The position numbers and the translations under genes were made by a program. Of a stretch of 64,000 bases of DNA, positions 16,729 through 25,182 are shown one piece after another. The notes beneath the pieces are model-generated. The model ran no database searches, had not been told where the DNA came from, and saw nothing but the letters and a program-made list of their open reading frames with translations. The DNA is taken from the NCBI GenBank assembly GCA_035763745.1, contig DASUAO010000006.1:1-64000 (forward strand), given 5' to 3'. The DNA comes from DASUAO01 sp035763745. Its GTDB lineage: Bacteria > Actinomycetota > Acidimicrobiia > IMCC26256 > PALSA-555. Every line of letters starts with the position of its first letter. The first letter of the stretch is position 1.

Positions 16729-16751
16729 ATGATGGCGCACCATGATGGCGC
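16729..16751. repeat. Direct repeats ATGATGGCGC upstream of bioA
   Basis: ATGATGGCGC occurs at 16729-16738 and again at 16742-16751, a 13-bp period. A related ATGATGCGCC lies at 16793-16802, next to the start of the divergent thiolase gene. This may be an operator for a regulator acting on one or both operons. It does not resemble known BirA or BioQ sites. Confidence 0.35.
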
Positions 16752-16806
16752 GAACATCGCCGGATCGCCCGAGTGGCGCGTGCCGAGGTGCCATGATGCG
16801 CCCCGC

Positions 16807-18018
16807 ATGAGTCTCAGGGACCAGAGCGCGATCGTGGGTGTCGGTGCGACCCCGTACTACAAGCGCGGACGCTCGCTCCCGCAGACGCCCTTCGAGATGG
16901 CCGGCAAGGCCATGCTCGCTGCGCTCGAGGACGCCGGGCTCACGGTCGGCGACGTGGACGGGCTCGCGCTCTACTCCTTCGGGCTCGGCGGCGACACCTC
17001 CCTCTTCGCCCAGGTCATGGGGATCCCGGAGCTGCGGTTCACCGCGATGCTCACTGGGGGTGGTGGCGGCGCGGCCGGATCGGTCGGGCTCGCTGCCGCG
17101 GCGATCGCGTCGGGGATGGCGACGTGCGTGGTGAGCCTCATGACGCTCCAGCAGGCGGCGAACCGCTTCGGCGCCTCGTACGCCCCGAAGGGGAAGGGGA
17201 AGGCCGGCGCGCAGTACTCCGCACCGCCGTCCCCCGAGGGCAACTTCATCCAGCCCGCAGGGCTCATGGGTCCGGGGCAGATGTTCGCCGTGCTCGCGCA
17301 ACGACACATGCACCTCTACGGCACGACGCGCGAGCACTTCGCCGAGGTCGCGATCTCGACGCGTGAGAACGCACGCCGACGGGAGACGTCGATCATGCGC
17401 GAGGAGCTGACCCTCGAGGACTACTTCGCCGCGCGCATGATCGCTGATCCGCTGTGCCTCTTCGACTTCTGCCTCGAGTGCGACGGCGCGGTCGCGGTGG
17501 TCACCACGACCGCCGAACGGGCGCGCGACCTCCGCCACCCACCGGCGTACGTGCGCGCGTCGGCGCACGGCGGCAACGGGCGGTGGGGCCAGGCGATCAC
17601 GTGGATGGGGATGCCCGACGACGAGTTCGCGTCTTCGGGGCACCGACCGGTGGCGGCGCGCCTCTGGGCGATGGCGGGGAGTGGGCCGTCCGACGTCGAC
17701 GTCGCCCTCCTCTACGACCACTTCTCCCCGATGGTCCTCATGCAGCTCGAGGACTACGGGTTCTGCGGCATCGGCGAGGCGGGTCCGTTCGTGGCCGACG
17801 GCAACATCCGGTGGCCGAACGGCGCGCTGCCGGTGAACACGCACGGGGGCAACCTGTCCGAGGCGTACATCATCGGGATGACCCACGTGAAGGAAGCGGT
17901 GGAGCAGATCCGGGGCACGGCCGTCAACCAGGTCGCCGGTGCCGAGGTCGCGCTCGTGACGGGCGGTCCGGCGTCGATCCCCGTGTCGTCACTGCTCCTC
18001 GCGGGTGCGCCGTCGTGA
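16807..18018 (+). CDS. Thiolase-like lipid-transfer protein (Ltp/SCP-x type)
   Basis: A 403-residue thiolase-fold protein. It opens with IVGVGATPYYKR and near the C-terminus has VNTHGGNLSEAYIIGM, both typical of the SCP-2/Ltp thiolase-like family. The usual nucleophilic Cys region reads TGGGGGAAGSVG, so it cannot act as a classical thiolase. In actinobacteria such proteins pair with a DUF35 protein to form retro-aldolases in steroid side-chain breakdown (Ltp2 with ChsH2-DUF35). Here the next gene is exactly a DUF35 protein, overlapping by GTGA. An aldolase or acyl-CoA role is therefore likely; the substrate is unknown. Confidence 0.85.
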   Translation: MSLRDQSAIVGVGATPYYKRGRSLPQTPFEMAGKAMLAALEDAGLTVGDVDGLALYSFGLGGDTSLFAQVMGIPELRFTAMLTGGGGGAAGSVGLAAAAIASGMATCVVSLMTLQQAANRFGASYAPKGKGKAGAQYSAPPSPEGNFIQPAGLMGPGQMFAVLAQRHMHLYGTTREHFAEVAISTRENARRRETSIMREELTLEDYFAARMIADPLCLFDFCLECDGAVAVVTTTAERARDLRHPPAYVRASAHGGNGRWGQAITWMGMPDDEFASSGHRPVAARLWAMAGSGPSDVDVALLYDHFSPMVLMQLEDYGFCGIGEAGPFVADGNIRWPNGALPVNTHGGNLSEAYIIGMTHVKEAVEQIRGTAVNQVAGAEVALVTGGPASIPVSSLLLAGAPS

Positions 18019-18476
18019 GTCCGGGCGCGGGGCTCGAGGCCCGGCTGCCGCCGGAGGAGCTCATCCACCTCACGCCCGACGTCTTCACCCAGCCCTTCTG
18101 GGACGCCGCGGCGGAGCACCGGCTCGTGGTGCCGCGGTGCACGGCGTGCGGGACGTTCCGCCTCCCCCCGAGCGCCTTCTGCTGGACGTGCCAGGCCCAG
18201 GAGGTGGAGTGGGTGGAGCACGACGGCACCGGGACGCTCTACAGCTTCACGATCATCCACCATCCGCTGCTGCCCGAGCTGAGCGACTCGGTGCCCTACG
18301 TCCCCGCGGTCGTCGAGCTGCCGGGCACGAACGGCTGCCGTCTCGTCGGGGCCCTGCAGCAGGTCGGGCTCGACGCGGTGCGCATCGGCCTCCCCGTCGA
18401 CCTCGTCTGGCGGGACGTGCGCGAGGGGACGACCGTGCCGACCTTCCGACCGCGTGTGGACGCGGGGACCGGATGA
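18015..18476 (+). CDS. DUF35 Zn-ribbon/OB-fold protein
   Basis: A 153-residue protein with a rubredoxin-like zinc ribbon, C-T-A-C then CWTC about 15 residues later, followed by an OB-fold domain (GTGTLYSFTIIH, PYVPAVVELP). DUF35 proteins are partners of thiolase-like enzymes and bind acyl-CoA. The start is GTG at 18015, overlapping the stop of the thiolase-like gene, so 1:1 synthesis is expected. It probably forms a complex with that protein. Confidence 0.9.
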   Translation: MSPGAGLEARLPPEELIHLTPDVFTQPFWDAAAEHRLVVPRCTACGTFRLPPSAFCWTCQAQEVEWVEHDGTGTLYSFTIIHHPLLPELSDSVPYVPAVVELPGTNGCRLVGALQQVGLDAVRIGLPVDLVWRDVREGTTVPTFRPRVDAGTG

Positions 18477-19381
18477 GCCTGTCGGGGGCCAAGATCCTGG
18501 TGACCGGGCCGACCGGGCAGGTGGCGCTGCCACTCACCCTCGGGCTCGCGGCCGACAACGACGTGTGGGGGGTCGCCCGGTTCCGCGATGCGGCCGCACG
18601 CGAGCGACTCGAGGCGGCCGGCGTGACCTGCGTGACGGCCGACCTCGCGACGACGGACTTCTCCGAGGTGCCGACCGACTTCGACGTCGTGCTCAACCTC
18701 GCGGTGGCCAAGGGCAACGACGCAGACTGGGACCGTGACTTCGCGGCGAACGGTGAGTCGATCGCGCTCCTCGTCGCGCGCACGACGCCGAAGGCACTGC
18801 TCCACTGCTCATCGACCGCCGTGTACCAGCACGTCGGACCACACCACGCGCTGGTCGAGACAGATCCCCTCGGTGACAACCACCGAGCGATGTTCCCCAC
18901 CTACAGCCTCGCCAAGATCGCGGCCGAGGTCGTCGCCCGTGCCGCCGCGCGCGAGCACGGTGTTCCGACCACCATCGCCCGCCTGAACGTGCCGTACGGC
19001 GACAACGGTGGCTGGCCGGGTTGGCACCTCGAGTTCATGCTTGCCGGGCACCCGATCTCGCTCCATCCCGAGCGTCCCAACCTCTTCGACCCCATCCACG
19101 ACGACGACATCCTGCGGACGGTGCCGGGGCTCCTCGACGCGGCCAGCGTCCCGGCGACGATCGTGAACTGGGGCGGGCCGTCGGCATCGATCGAGGAGTG
19201 GTGCGCGTTCCTCGGCGAGCTCACCGGACTCGAGCCCACGTTCGAGGAGACCGCGGCCACGATCGGCAGCGTGCACGTCGACCTGACGAAGATGGCGGCC
19301 CTCGTTGGTGAGGCCCGCGTGGGCTGGCAGGACGGGATGCGCCGGATGGTCGAGGCCCGCCACCCGGAGCTCCTCGCGTGA
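18473..19381 (+). CDS. NAD-dependent epimerase/dehydratase family protein
   Basis: A 302-residue extended SDR. The nucleotide-binding GPTGQVALP motif is at 12-20. CSSTAVY and the YxxxK pair in PTYSLAK form the catalytic Ser-Tyr-Lys set. The substrate could be a sugar nucleotide or an acyl-CoA-type hydroxyl compound; its position inside a thiolase/DUF35/hydratase operon favours the latter. The ATG at 18473 overlaps the DUF35 stop. Confidence 0.85.
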   Translation: MSLSGAKILVTGPTGQVALPLTLGLAADNDVWGVARFRDAAARERLEAAGVTCVTADLATTDFSEVPTDFDVVLNLAVAKGNDADWDRDFAANGESIALLVARTTPKALLHCSSTAVYQHVGPHHALVETDPLGDNHRAMFPTYSLAKIAAEVVARAAAREHGVPTTIARLNVPYGDNGGWPGWHLEFMLAGHPISLHPERPNLFDPIHDDDILRTVPGLLDAASVPATIVNWGGPSASIEEWCAFLGELTGLEPTFEETAATIGSVHVDLTKMAALVGEARVGWQDGMRRMVEARHPELLA

Positions 19382-20190
19382 GCCGCAGCGAAGTCGTCCT
19401 CGTCGCCGTCGACGACGGCGTGGCCACGATCACCCTCAACCGACCCGACGCTCGCAATGCGATGAACAGCGCGCTGGGCGTCGGGCTCGCCCGGGCGGTG
19501 GCGGACTGCGAAGCCGACGACGGCGTCGCCGCGATGATCCTGACCGGCGCCGATCCGGCGTTCTGCGCCGGGGCCGATCTCGAGGAGATCTCGAACGCCC
19601 CGACCGGGGTGCCTGTCCCCGACCCCGACGATCCCTACCGTCGCGACGAGATCGGGAAGTACGCCGAGTTCCGCGGACCGTTCCCGCCGCACGACAAGCC
19701 GCTGATCGGTGCGATCAACGGGGCCTGCATCACCGGCGGGTTCGAGATCGCGCTCAATTGTGACTTCCTGATCGCGTCCGAGCGCGCCCGGTTCGCCGAC
19801 ACCCACGCGCGCGTCGGGATCATGCCCGGCTGGGGGCTCACGGTGCTGCTCGTCGAGAGCGTCGGGGTACGCCGAGCCCGTGAGCTGAGCGCCACCGGGA
19901 ACTTCATCGACGCGTCGACGGCACTCGCATGGGGGCTGGTCAACCACGTCGTCCCGCACGAGGACCTGCTGCCGTTCACGCGCGACCTGGCCCGGGCGGT
20001 CGTCGGCAACGACCAGGTCGCGGTGCAGCGGATGTTCGCCACCTATGCGGAGATCGCCGCCTCGGTCTACGACGACGGGTGGGCGATCGAGGATCGGGTG
20101 AACCGTGCGTGGCTGGCCGATGGGATCGACGCGGCCGAGGTCGGCCGGCGCCGGAGCGCGATCGAGGAGCGCGGTCGCACCCAGCTCTGA
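19378..20190 (+). CDS. Enoyl-CoA hydratase/isomerase family protein
   Basis: A 270-residue crotonase-fold enzyme. LNRPDARNAM, ADPAFCAGADL and the oxyanion-hole region NGACITGGFEIALNCD are typical. One acidic residue is present in GGFEIALNCD, but the second catalytic Glu position (usually PExxLG) reads FADTHARVGI, so it may not be a simple hydratase. The GTG at 19378 overlaps the upstream epimerase stop. It completes a four-gene overlapping operon. Confidence 0.9.
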   Translation: MSRSEVVLVAVDDGVATITLNRPDARNAMNSALGVGLARAVADCEADDGVAAMILTGADPAFCAGADLEEISNAPTGVPVPDPDDPYRRDEIGKYAEFRGPFPPHDKPLIGAINGACITGGFEIALNCDFLIASERARFADTHARVGIMPGWGLTVLLVESVGVRRARELSATGNFIDASTALAWGLVNHVVPHEDLLPFTRDLARAVVGNDQVAVQRMFATYAEIAASVYDDGWAIEDRVNRAWLADGIDAAEVGRRRSAIEERGRTQL

Positions 20191-20275
20191 GACCGTGTCG
20201 CGGCCCACGCCCACGGGCTAGGTTCCCCGCGTACCTGACGCCGGTGTCAGGGCATCACGGAAGCCGGAGGTCGCG

Positions 20276-21148
20276 GTGAAGCCGGCCGCGTTCGAGTACC
20301 ACGCACCCGAGACGGTCGCCGACGCGGTCGGGGTGCTCGCCGAGCATGCCGACGAGGCGAAGCCGCTCGCCGGCGGCCAGAGCCTGGTCCCGATGCTCGC
20401 GCTGCGCCTCACCCGCTTCGCCCACCTCGTCGATCTGAACCGCGTCGACGAGCTCACCGGGATCCGGCGTGACGACGGCGCATTGGTGATCGGCGCGATG
20501 ACCCGTCAACGCGCGGTCGAGCGGGATCCGGACGTGGCGTCCGCCGCCCCGCTGCTCGCGGCCTCGATCCCGCTCATCGGTCACTCCCAGATCCGCAACC
20601 GCGGGACGGTCGGTGGATCGATCGCGCACGCGGACCCTGCCTCCGAGCTGCCGGCGGTGGCGCTGGCGCTCGATGCCGACCTGGAGATCGCTTCCAAGGC
20701 CGGGACGCGTACCGTGCCCGCGACCGAGTTCTTCGAGGGCACGTGGACGACCTGCCTCGCCGACGAGGAGCTGCTCACGGCGATCCGGTTCCCCCTGTGG
20801 GAGGGCCGCTGTGGGTTCGCGTTCGACGAGGTCGCTCGGAGGAGCGGCGACTTCGCCCTGGCCGGGGTCGCCGTGGCCGTCGAGGTCGACGGCGCCGGAG
20901 CGATCCGCCGCGCGGCGCTCGGGCTCCTGGGCCTGGGCAGCACACCCCGTCGCGCGCCGGCGGCGGAAGCCGCGCTCATGGGTCGGGCTCCCACGCCGCA
21001 CGAGCTCGAGGAGATCGCACAGCTCGCCGTCGCCGACCTCGAGCCGCCCGACGACATCCATGCGACGGCGACGTACCGGCGACGCGTCGGCGCGCATCTC
21101 GTCGGCCGGTCGTTGGGGCGCGCACTGGAGGAGGCGACGAATGGGTGA
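20276..21148 (+). CDS. Molybdenum hydroxylase, FAD-binding medium subunit (CoxM/XdhB-like)
   Basis: A 290-residue FAD subunit. AGGQSLVP (32-39) and IRNRGTVGGSIAHADP (106-121) are the two FAD motifs of this family. It passes electrons from the iron-sulfur subunit to FAD and an acceptor. The GTG start has GGAGG 5 nt upstream. A TAGGTT box at 20219-20224 probably serves as the promoter, giving a leader of about 45 nt. It is followed by the small and large subunits with overlaps. Confidence 0.92.
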   Translation: MKPAAFEYHAPETVADAVGVLAEHADEAKPLAGGQSLVPMLALRLTRFAHLVDLNRVDELTGIRRDDGALVIGAMTRQRAVERDPDVASAAPLLAASIPLIGHSQIRNRGTVGGSIAHADPASELPAVALALDADLEIASKAGTRTVPATEFFEGTWTTCLADEELLTAIRFPLWEGRCGFAFDEVARRSGDFALAGVAVAVEVDGAGAIRRAALGLLGLGSTPRRAPAAEAALMGRAPTPHELEEIAQLAVADLEPPDDIHATATYRRRVGAHLVGRSLGRALEEATNG

Positions 21149-21614
21149 GCACCGGATCGCGGTGACGATCAACGGCGAGCGCCGGGAAGGGACCGTCGAG
21201 GCCCGGCGCACCCTCGCCGACTTCCTTCGCGAGGACTGCCAGCTCACCGGGACACATCTCGGATGCGAGCACGGCGTGTGCGGGGCGTGCACGGTCGTGC
21301 TCGACGGCGACGCGGTCCGGTCGTGCCTGCTCTTCGCGGTGCAGGCCGACGGCGCCGACATCGTGACGATCGAAGGGCTGGGCGGTCCCGACGGGTCGCT
21401 CTCACCGGTCCAGGAGGCGTTCCGCTCCGAGCACGGGCTCCAGTGCGGGTTCTGTACGCCGGGGTTCGTCGTGACGGTCACCCAGCTGTTGCACGAGAAC
21501 CCCTCGCCGACCGACGCCGAGATCCGGGAAGGGATCTCGGGGAACCTCTGCCGCTGCACGGGGTACCAGGGGATCGTGCGAGCGGTCCGGCGCGCCGCCG
21601 AGGCCGGGTCGTGA
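21141..21614 (+). CDS. Molybdenum hydroxylase, 2Fe-2S small subunit (CoxS-like)
   Basis: A 157-residue protein with two 2Fe-2S clusters. The plant-type N-terminal cluster uses C42, C47, C50 and C62; the C-terminal helical cluster uses C102, C105, C137 and C139 (CGFCTPG and CRCTGY). It overlaps the medium subunit by 8 nt and has GGAGGAGG before its ATG. It carries electrons from the molybdenum site to FAD. Confidence 0.95.
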   Translation: MGEHRIAVTINGERREGTVEARRTLADFLREDCQLTGTHLGCEHGVCGACTVVLDGDAVRSCLLFAVQADGADIVTIEGLGGPDGSLSPVQEAFRSEHGLQCGFCTPGFVVTVTQLLHENPSPTDAEIREGISGNLCRCTGYQGIVRAVRRAAEAGS

Positions 21615-23962
21615 CGACCACGCAGCCGTCGGTGTCCTCGCACTCGGCCGGCCGGTTCGTCGGCCAGTCCGTCACCCGACGCGAGGACCCACGCCTGCTC
21701 ACGGGCCACGGCCGGTACGTCGACGACGTCGTGGTGCCCGGCATGCTGCACGCGGCGTTCGTCCGCAGCGACCTGGCGCGTGGACGCATCACCGGGATCG
21801 ACGTCGGCGCGGCTCGAGAGCATCCCGGCGTGCACGCCGTGCTGACGGCAGCAGACCTCAACGCCGGCGCGGGTCCTCTCCAGCCCACGATGTTCCAGGG
21901 CGCGGCGCCCCCCTCGCCGTGCGCGCCGGTGCGGCTCCTCGCCGATGGCGACGTGCGCTTCGTGGGCGATCCGGTCGCGATCGTCGTGGCGAGCAGCCGG
22001 TACGTGGCAGAGGACGCGTGCGAGCTCGTCGAGGTCGACTACGAGCCGCTCGACGCGATCATCGATCCCGAGCAGGCGCTCACCGAGGCCGACGAGCTGG
22101 TGCACCCCGAGCTCGGCTCGAACGTGGCGATGGCGGTGCCGACCCCACCCGACCCGGAGCTCGACGCGATCTTCGAGTCCGCGGCGCACGTCGTGCACGA
22201 GACGTTCCACCAGCATCGCCACACGTGTGTGCCGATGGAGGCTCGTGGCGTCGTGGCGGTCTACGAGCCGTCGTCGGGGGAGCTCGACATCTGGCTCTCG
22301 ACCCAGAACCCCCACGAGGCCCGCCAGGTCTGCTCTCGGCTCACCGGTGTCCCGGCGCACAGGGTGCGGGTCCGCGCCGCCGACGTCGGTGGGGGCTTCG
22401 GCCAGAAGTACTTCCTGCAGCGCGACGAGCAGGTCGTGGTCGCCGCCGCGCACCGGATCGGCCGCGCGGTGAAGTGGATCGAGGACCGACGGGAGAACCT
22501 CATCGCCGCGAACCATGCGCGCGCCGACCGAATCGCGATCGACGTCGCGGTCGACGGCGACGGCCGGATGCTGGCCGCCCGTCTGGATCACCTCGAGGAC
22601 TGTGGGTCGTACCCCATGGGCGGGACGGGCGGTGTCGGACCGTTCGTCGCGATGCTGTTCCCCGGGCCGTACCGGATCGGGCGCCTCGGGTTCGTGAGCA
22701 CCGCGGTCTGGACGAACACGGCTGGCCGGGGCGCGTACCGCGGGCCCTGGATGCTCGAGACCGTCGCGCGCGAGCAGATGGTCGACGTCGTGGCCCGGGC
22801 CATCGGGATGGACCCACTCGAGCTCCGTCGTCGCAACGTCGTCGCGACGACGGAGCTCCCCTTCACGACCGCGATGGGGATGGAGCTCGATCACGTCACG
22901 CCCGCGGAGACGCTCGAGCAGGCCATCGAGATCATCGGCTACGACGCGTTCCGAGCCGAGCAGCAGCGCGCGTTCGTCGAGGAAGGCCGGCTGCTCGGCA
23001 TCGGGATCGGCCTCTATGTCGAGCCGACGAGCATGGGGTCGGGGTCCCTCGGCGTGGAGACCGCGACCGTGCGCGTGCAGCCGGGCGGGACCGTGACGGT
23101 GATGCTCGGCACCGGGTCGCACGGGCAGGGCGTCGAGACGACGATGGCCCAGGTGGTGGCCGAGCACCTCGGCGTCGAGCTCGACGACGTCGTGGTGGTG
23201 CAGGGCGACACCGCGACGTCGCCGTTCGGTGCCGGCACCGGCGGCAGCCGGACCGCGGTCGTCGCGGGTGGCGCCACGCGCGAGGCGTCGCTGCAGGTGA
23301 AGGAGAAGGTGGTCGAGATCGCGGCCCATCTGCTCGAAGCCGCGCCCGAGGACCTCGAGGTGGTGGACGGGCAGGTCTCGGTCCGGGGCACGCCGTCGAA
23401 GGCCGTGCCGCTCACGGACGTCGCGCGGGTCGCGTACAACGACCCGGCCGAGCTCCCGCCCGGCGTCTCGCCGAGCCTCGAGGCGACCGTCAGCTACCAG
23501 GCCCCGCCGATCACGTGGTCGAACGCGTGTCATGTGTGCACGGTGGAAGTGGACTCCGAGACCGGCCTCGTGACGGTCCTTCGCTACGTCGTGAGCGAGG
23601 ACTGCGGCGTGATGATCAACCCGATGATCGTCGAGGGGCAGATCTCCGGCGGCGTCGCGCAGGGCATCGGCGGCGTGCTGTACGAGCACCTCGTCTACGA
23701 CGAGGGCGGCACTCCGCTCACGACGACGTTCCTCGACTACCTCCTCCCGACGGCGACCGAGGTGCCGGAGATCGAGGTCGGGCACATCGAGACCCGTTCG
23801 CCCACGCCGGGAGGGCACAAGGGCATGGGAGAGGGCGGCGCGATCGGTTCACCCCCGGCCGTCTTCAACGCTGTGGCCGATGCCCTGGCCCTGCGGGGGG
23901 CGACCGTGTCCGCGCAGCCGCTGACCCCGACCCGCGTGCTCGACGCGCTCGCCGAGACCTGA
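21611..23962 (+). CDS. Molybdenum hydroxylase, molybdopterin-binding large subunit (CoxL-like, not form I)
   Basis: A 783-residue molybdopterin subunit. RREDPRLLTGHGRYVDD opens the domain; GGGFGQK lies near 260; the active-site loop reads GAYRGPW near 373; and the catalytic-base region KGMGEGG lies near 735-741. True form I CO dehydrogenase has AYXCSFR and form II usually AYRGAGR, so this belongs to a separate clade and is not expected to oxidise CO. The GTG at 21611 overlaps the small-subunit stop. The substrate is unknown. The cofactor would be molybdopterin cytosine dinucleotide, judging from the family. Confidence 0.92.
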   Translation: MTTTQPSVSSHSAGRFVGQSVTRREDPRLLTGHGRYVDDVVVPGMLHAAFVRSDLARGRITGIDVGAAREHPGVHAVLTAADLNAGAGPLQPTMFQGAAPPSPCAPVRLLADGDVRFVGDPVAIVVASSRYVAEDACELVEVDYEPLDAIIDPEQALTEADELVHPELGSNVAMAVPTPPDPELDAIFESAAHVVHETFHQHRHTCVPMEARGVVAVYEPSSGELDIWLSTQNPHEARQVCSRLTGVPAHRVRVRAADVGGGFGQKYFLQRDEQVVVAAAHRIGRAVKWIEDRRENLIAANHARADRIAIDVAVDGDGRMLAARLDHLEDCGSYPMGGTGGVGPFVAMLFPGPYRIGRLGFVSTAVWTNTAGRGAYRGPWMLETVAREQMVDVVARAIGMDPLELRRRNVVATTELPFTTAMGMELDHVTPAETLEQAIEIIGYDAFRAEQQRAFVEEGRLLGIGIGLYVEPTSMGSGSLGVETATVRVQPGGTVTVMLGTGSHGQGVETTMAQVVAEHLGVELDDVVVVQGDTATSPFGAGTGGSRTAVVAGGATREASLQVKEKVVEIAAHLLEAAPEDLEVVDGQVSVRGTPSKAVPLTDVARVAYNDPAELPPGVSPSLEATVSYQAPPITWSNACHVCTVEVDSETGLVTVLRYVVSEDCGVMINPMIVEGQISGGVAQGIGGVLYEHLVYDEGGTPLTTTFLDYLLPTATEVPEIEVGHIETRSPTPGGHKGMGEGGAIGSPPAVFNAVADALALRGATVSAQPLTPTRVLDALAET

Positions 23963-23996
23963 GCCCCGAGCGCCGGCTCGCACGGTCTCCCTCTCG

Positions 23997-25112
23997 TCAG
24001 GGGGCGCCGTCGAGGACACCCGTGAGCCCGTACTTCGGGAATTCGCCCAGGAACATGTACTCGTGCAGGCCGTAGCCGACGTCGCCGCTGCTCGTCTCGA
24101 AGCGGGAGGCCGCGTCGACGATCCCGTAGAAGCGGTCGGCGTCGCGCTCGGTGTCGAGCGCGACCCCTTGCACGACGACGTCCGGACCGTGGTACATCCC
24201 GTGCTTCCAGTCGGGTTCGGGTGAGTATCCGGTGGCGATGCCGACATGGGACTCGATGAGCGGCGTGACCTCGATCGTCAACGGGCCATCGGGGGCATGC
24301 GGGAACGACAGCGCGCTCCGGCGGAGCCGGCGCGTTCCCGGGATGAACTCGTGTTCGTGCTCGGGGCGACCGAGGTGCTCCACGGGGCGCGCCGGGTCGC
24401 ACCAGATCCGCTTGGCCGTCTCGAGGTCGCGCGACCCGTCGGGCTTCTCGGAGCACATGTAGACGATCGAGTAGTCGTCGAACTGGATCGGGTCGTAGTT
24501 CCACATGCTCATGGCGAACGGGCCCTCTGCGAGGATCCCGGGCGGCTCGGGCTCGCCGACCGGTCGGACACCCCAGGAGCGGTCGCGGGTCCCCTTCCAT
24601 TGCGGACCGTCGACGTCGATCCGGTCCCCGTCGACCAGGATGTGCCCGGCCCAGAACCCGGTCTGCGCGAAGCGCTGCGTGTCGAACGTGATGCGCTCCA
24701 TCTGACGGATGTAGTGCCGCGGCTCGAGCAGCGGCGCGATCGAGCCGGTGAAGGTCAGGTCGAACGACACGTCGTGCTCGTTGGGCTCGAGGAGGAACCG
24801 AACCCGCTTCAGCCCCTCGATCACCTCGAGTGTGAACGGGCCGACGCGCGTGTCCATCCGGTCGTTGCCGAGCGGGCACGACGCCCGGACGACGCGGTGC
24901 TCCGTGCCCCGCCGCACCAGCACGAACGCGTCCTGGACGGAGAGGTTCGGGTACTGGCCGAAACCCGTGATCAGCATGACGTCGCCGGTCGAGTCGTGGA
25001 GCATGTTGTAGTAGCGGTCGTAGAAGTTGCGGTCACTCGTCGCGGGGTGTCGGAGCACCTCTGCGGTCTGGTGGAGCGGGTAGTCGTCGTACGGCGAGAG
25101 CGGCGAAGTCAT
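23997..25112 (-). CDS. Uncharacterised actinobacterial protein, possibly lipocalin/CrtC-like
   Basis: A 371-residue soluble protein without signal peptide. It is rich in aromatic residues and beta-strand-like segments (FYDRYYNML, ITGFGQYPNL, WKGTRDRSWGVRP). The phrase GTRDRSWGVRP with SMWNYDPIQFDDYS resembles the paired-barrel proteins related to AttH/CrtC hydratases, but this is a pattern impression only. The ATG at 25112 has GGAG 7 nt upstream. It is convergent with the molybdenum hydroxylase and divergent from the antiporter. No function is assigned. Confidence 0.75.
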   Translation of the reverse strand: MTSPLSPYDDYPLHQTAEVLRHPATSDRNFYDRYYNMLHDSTGDVMLITGFGQYPNLSVQDAFVLVRRGTEHRVVRASCPLGNDRMDTRVGPFTLEVIEGLKRVRFLLEPNEHDVSFDLTFTGSIAPLLEPRHYIRQMERITFDTQRFAQTGFWAGHILVDGDRIDVDGPQWKGTRDRSWGVRPVGEPEPPGILAEGPFAMSMWNYDPIQFDDYSIVYMCSEKPDGSRDLETAKRIWCDPARPVEHLGRPEHEHEFIPGTRRLRRSALSFPHAPDGPLTIEVTPLIESHVGIATGYSPEPDWKHGMYHGPDVVVQGVALDTERDADRFYGIVDAASRFETSSGDVGYGLHEYMFLGEFPKYGLTGVLDGAP

Positions 25113-25182
25113 CTGGTTCTCCGGGTTGGGTTTCGCTCCGGGAGTCTGGCAGAGGTAGCGAGCCGATAGCGTCTCGCACTTC

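Noticed and set aside
20255..23818. A 1187-codon open frame antisense to the molybdenum hydroxylase genes
   Set aside because: It lies fully opposite three well-identified subunits, is rich in Arg, His, Asp and Gly as GC-rich shadow frames are, and shows no domain.
21611..23962. Aerobic carbon monoxide dehydrogenase (form I CoxL)
   Set aside because: The diagnostic AYXCSFR loop is absent; the loop reads AYRGPW.
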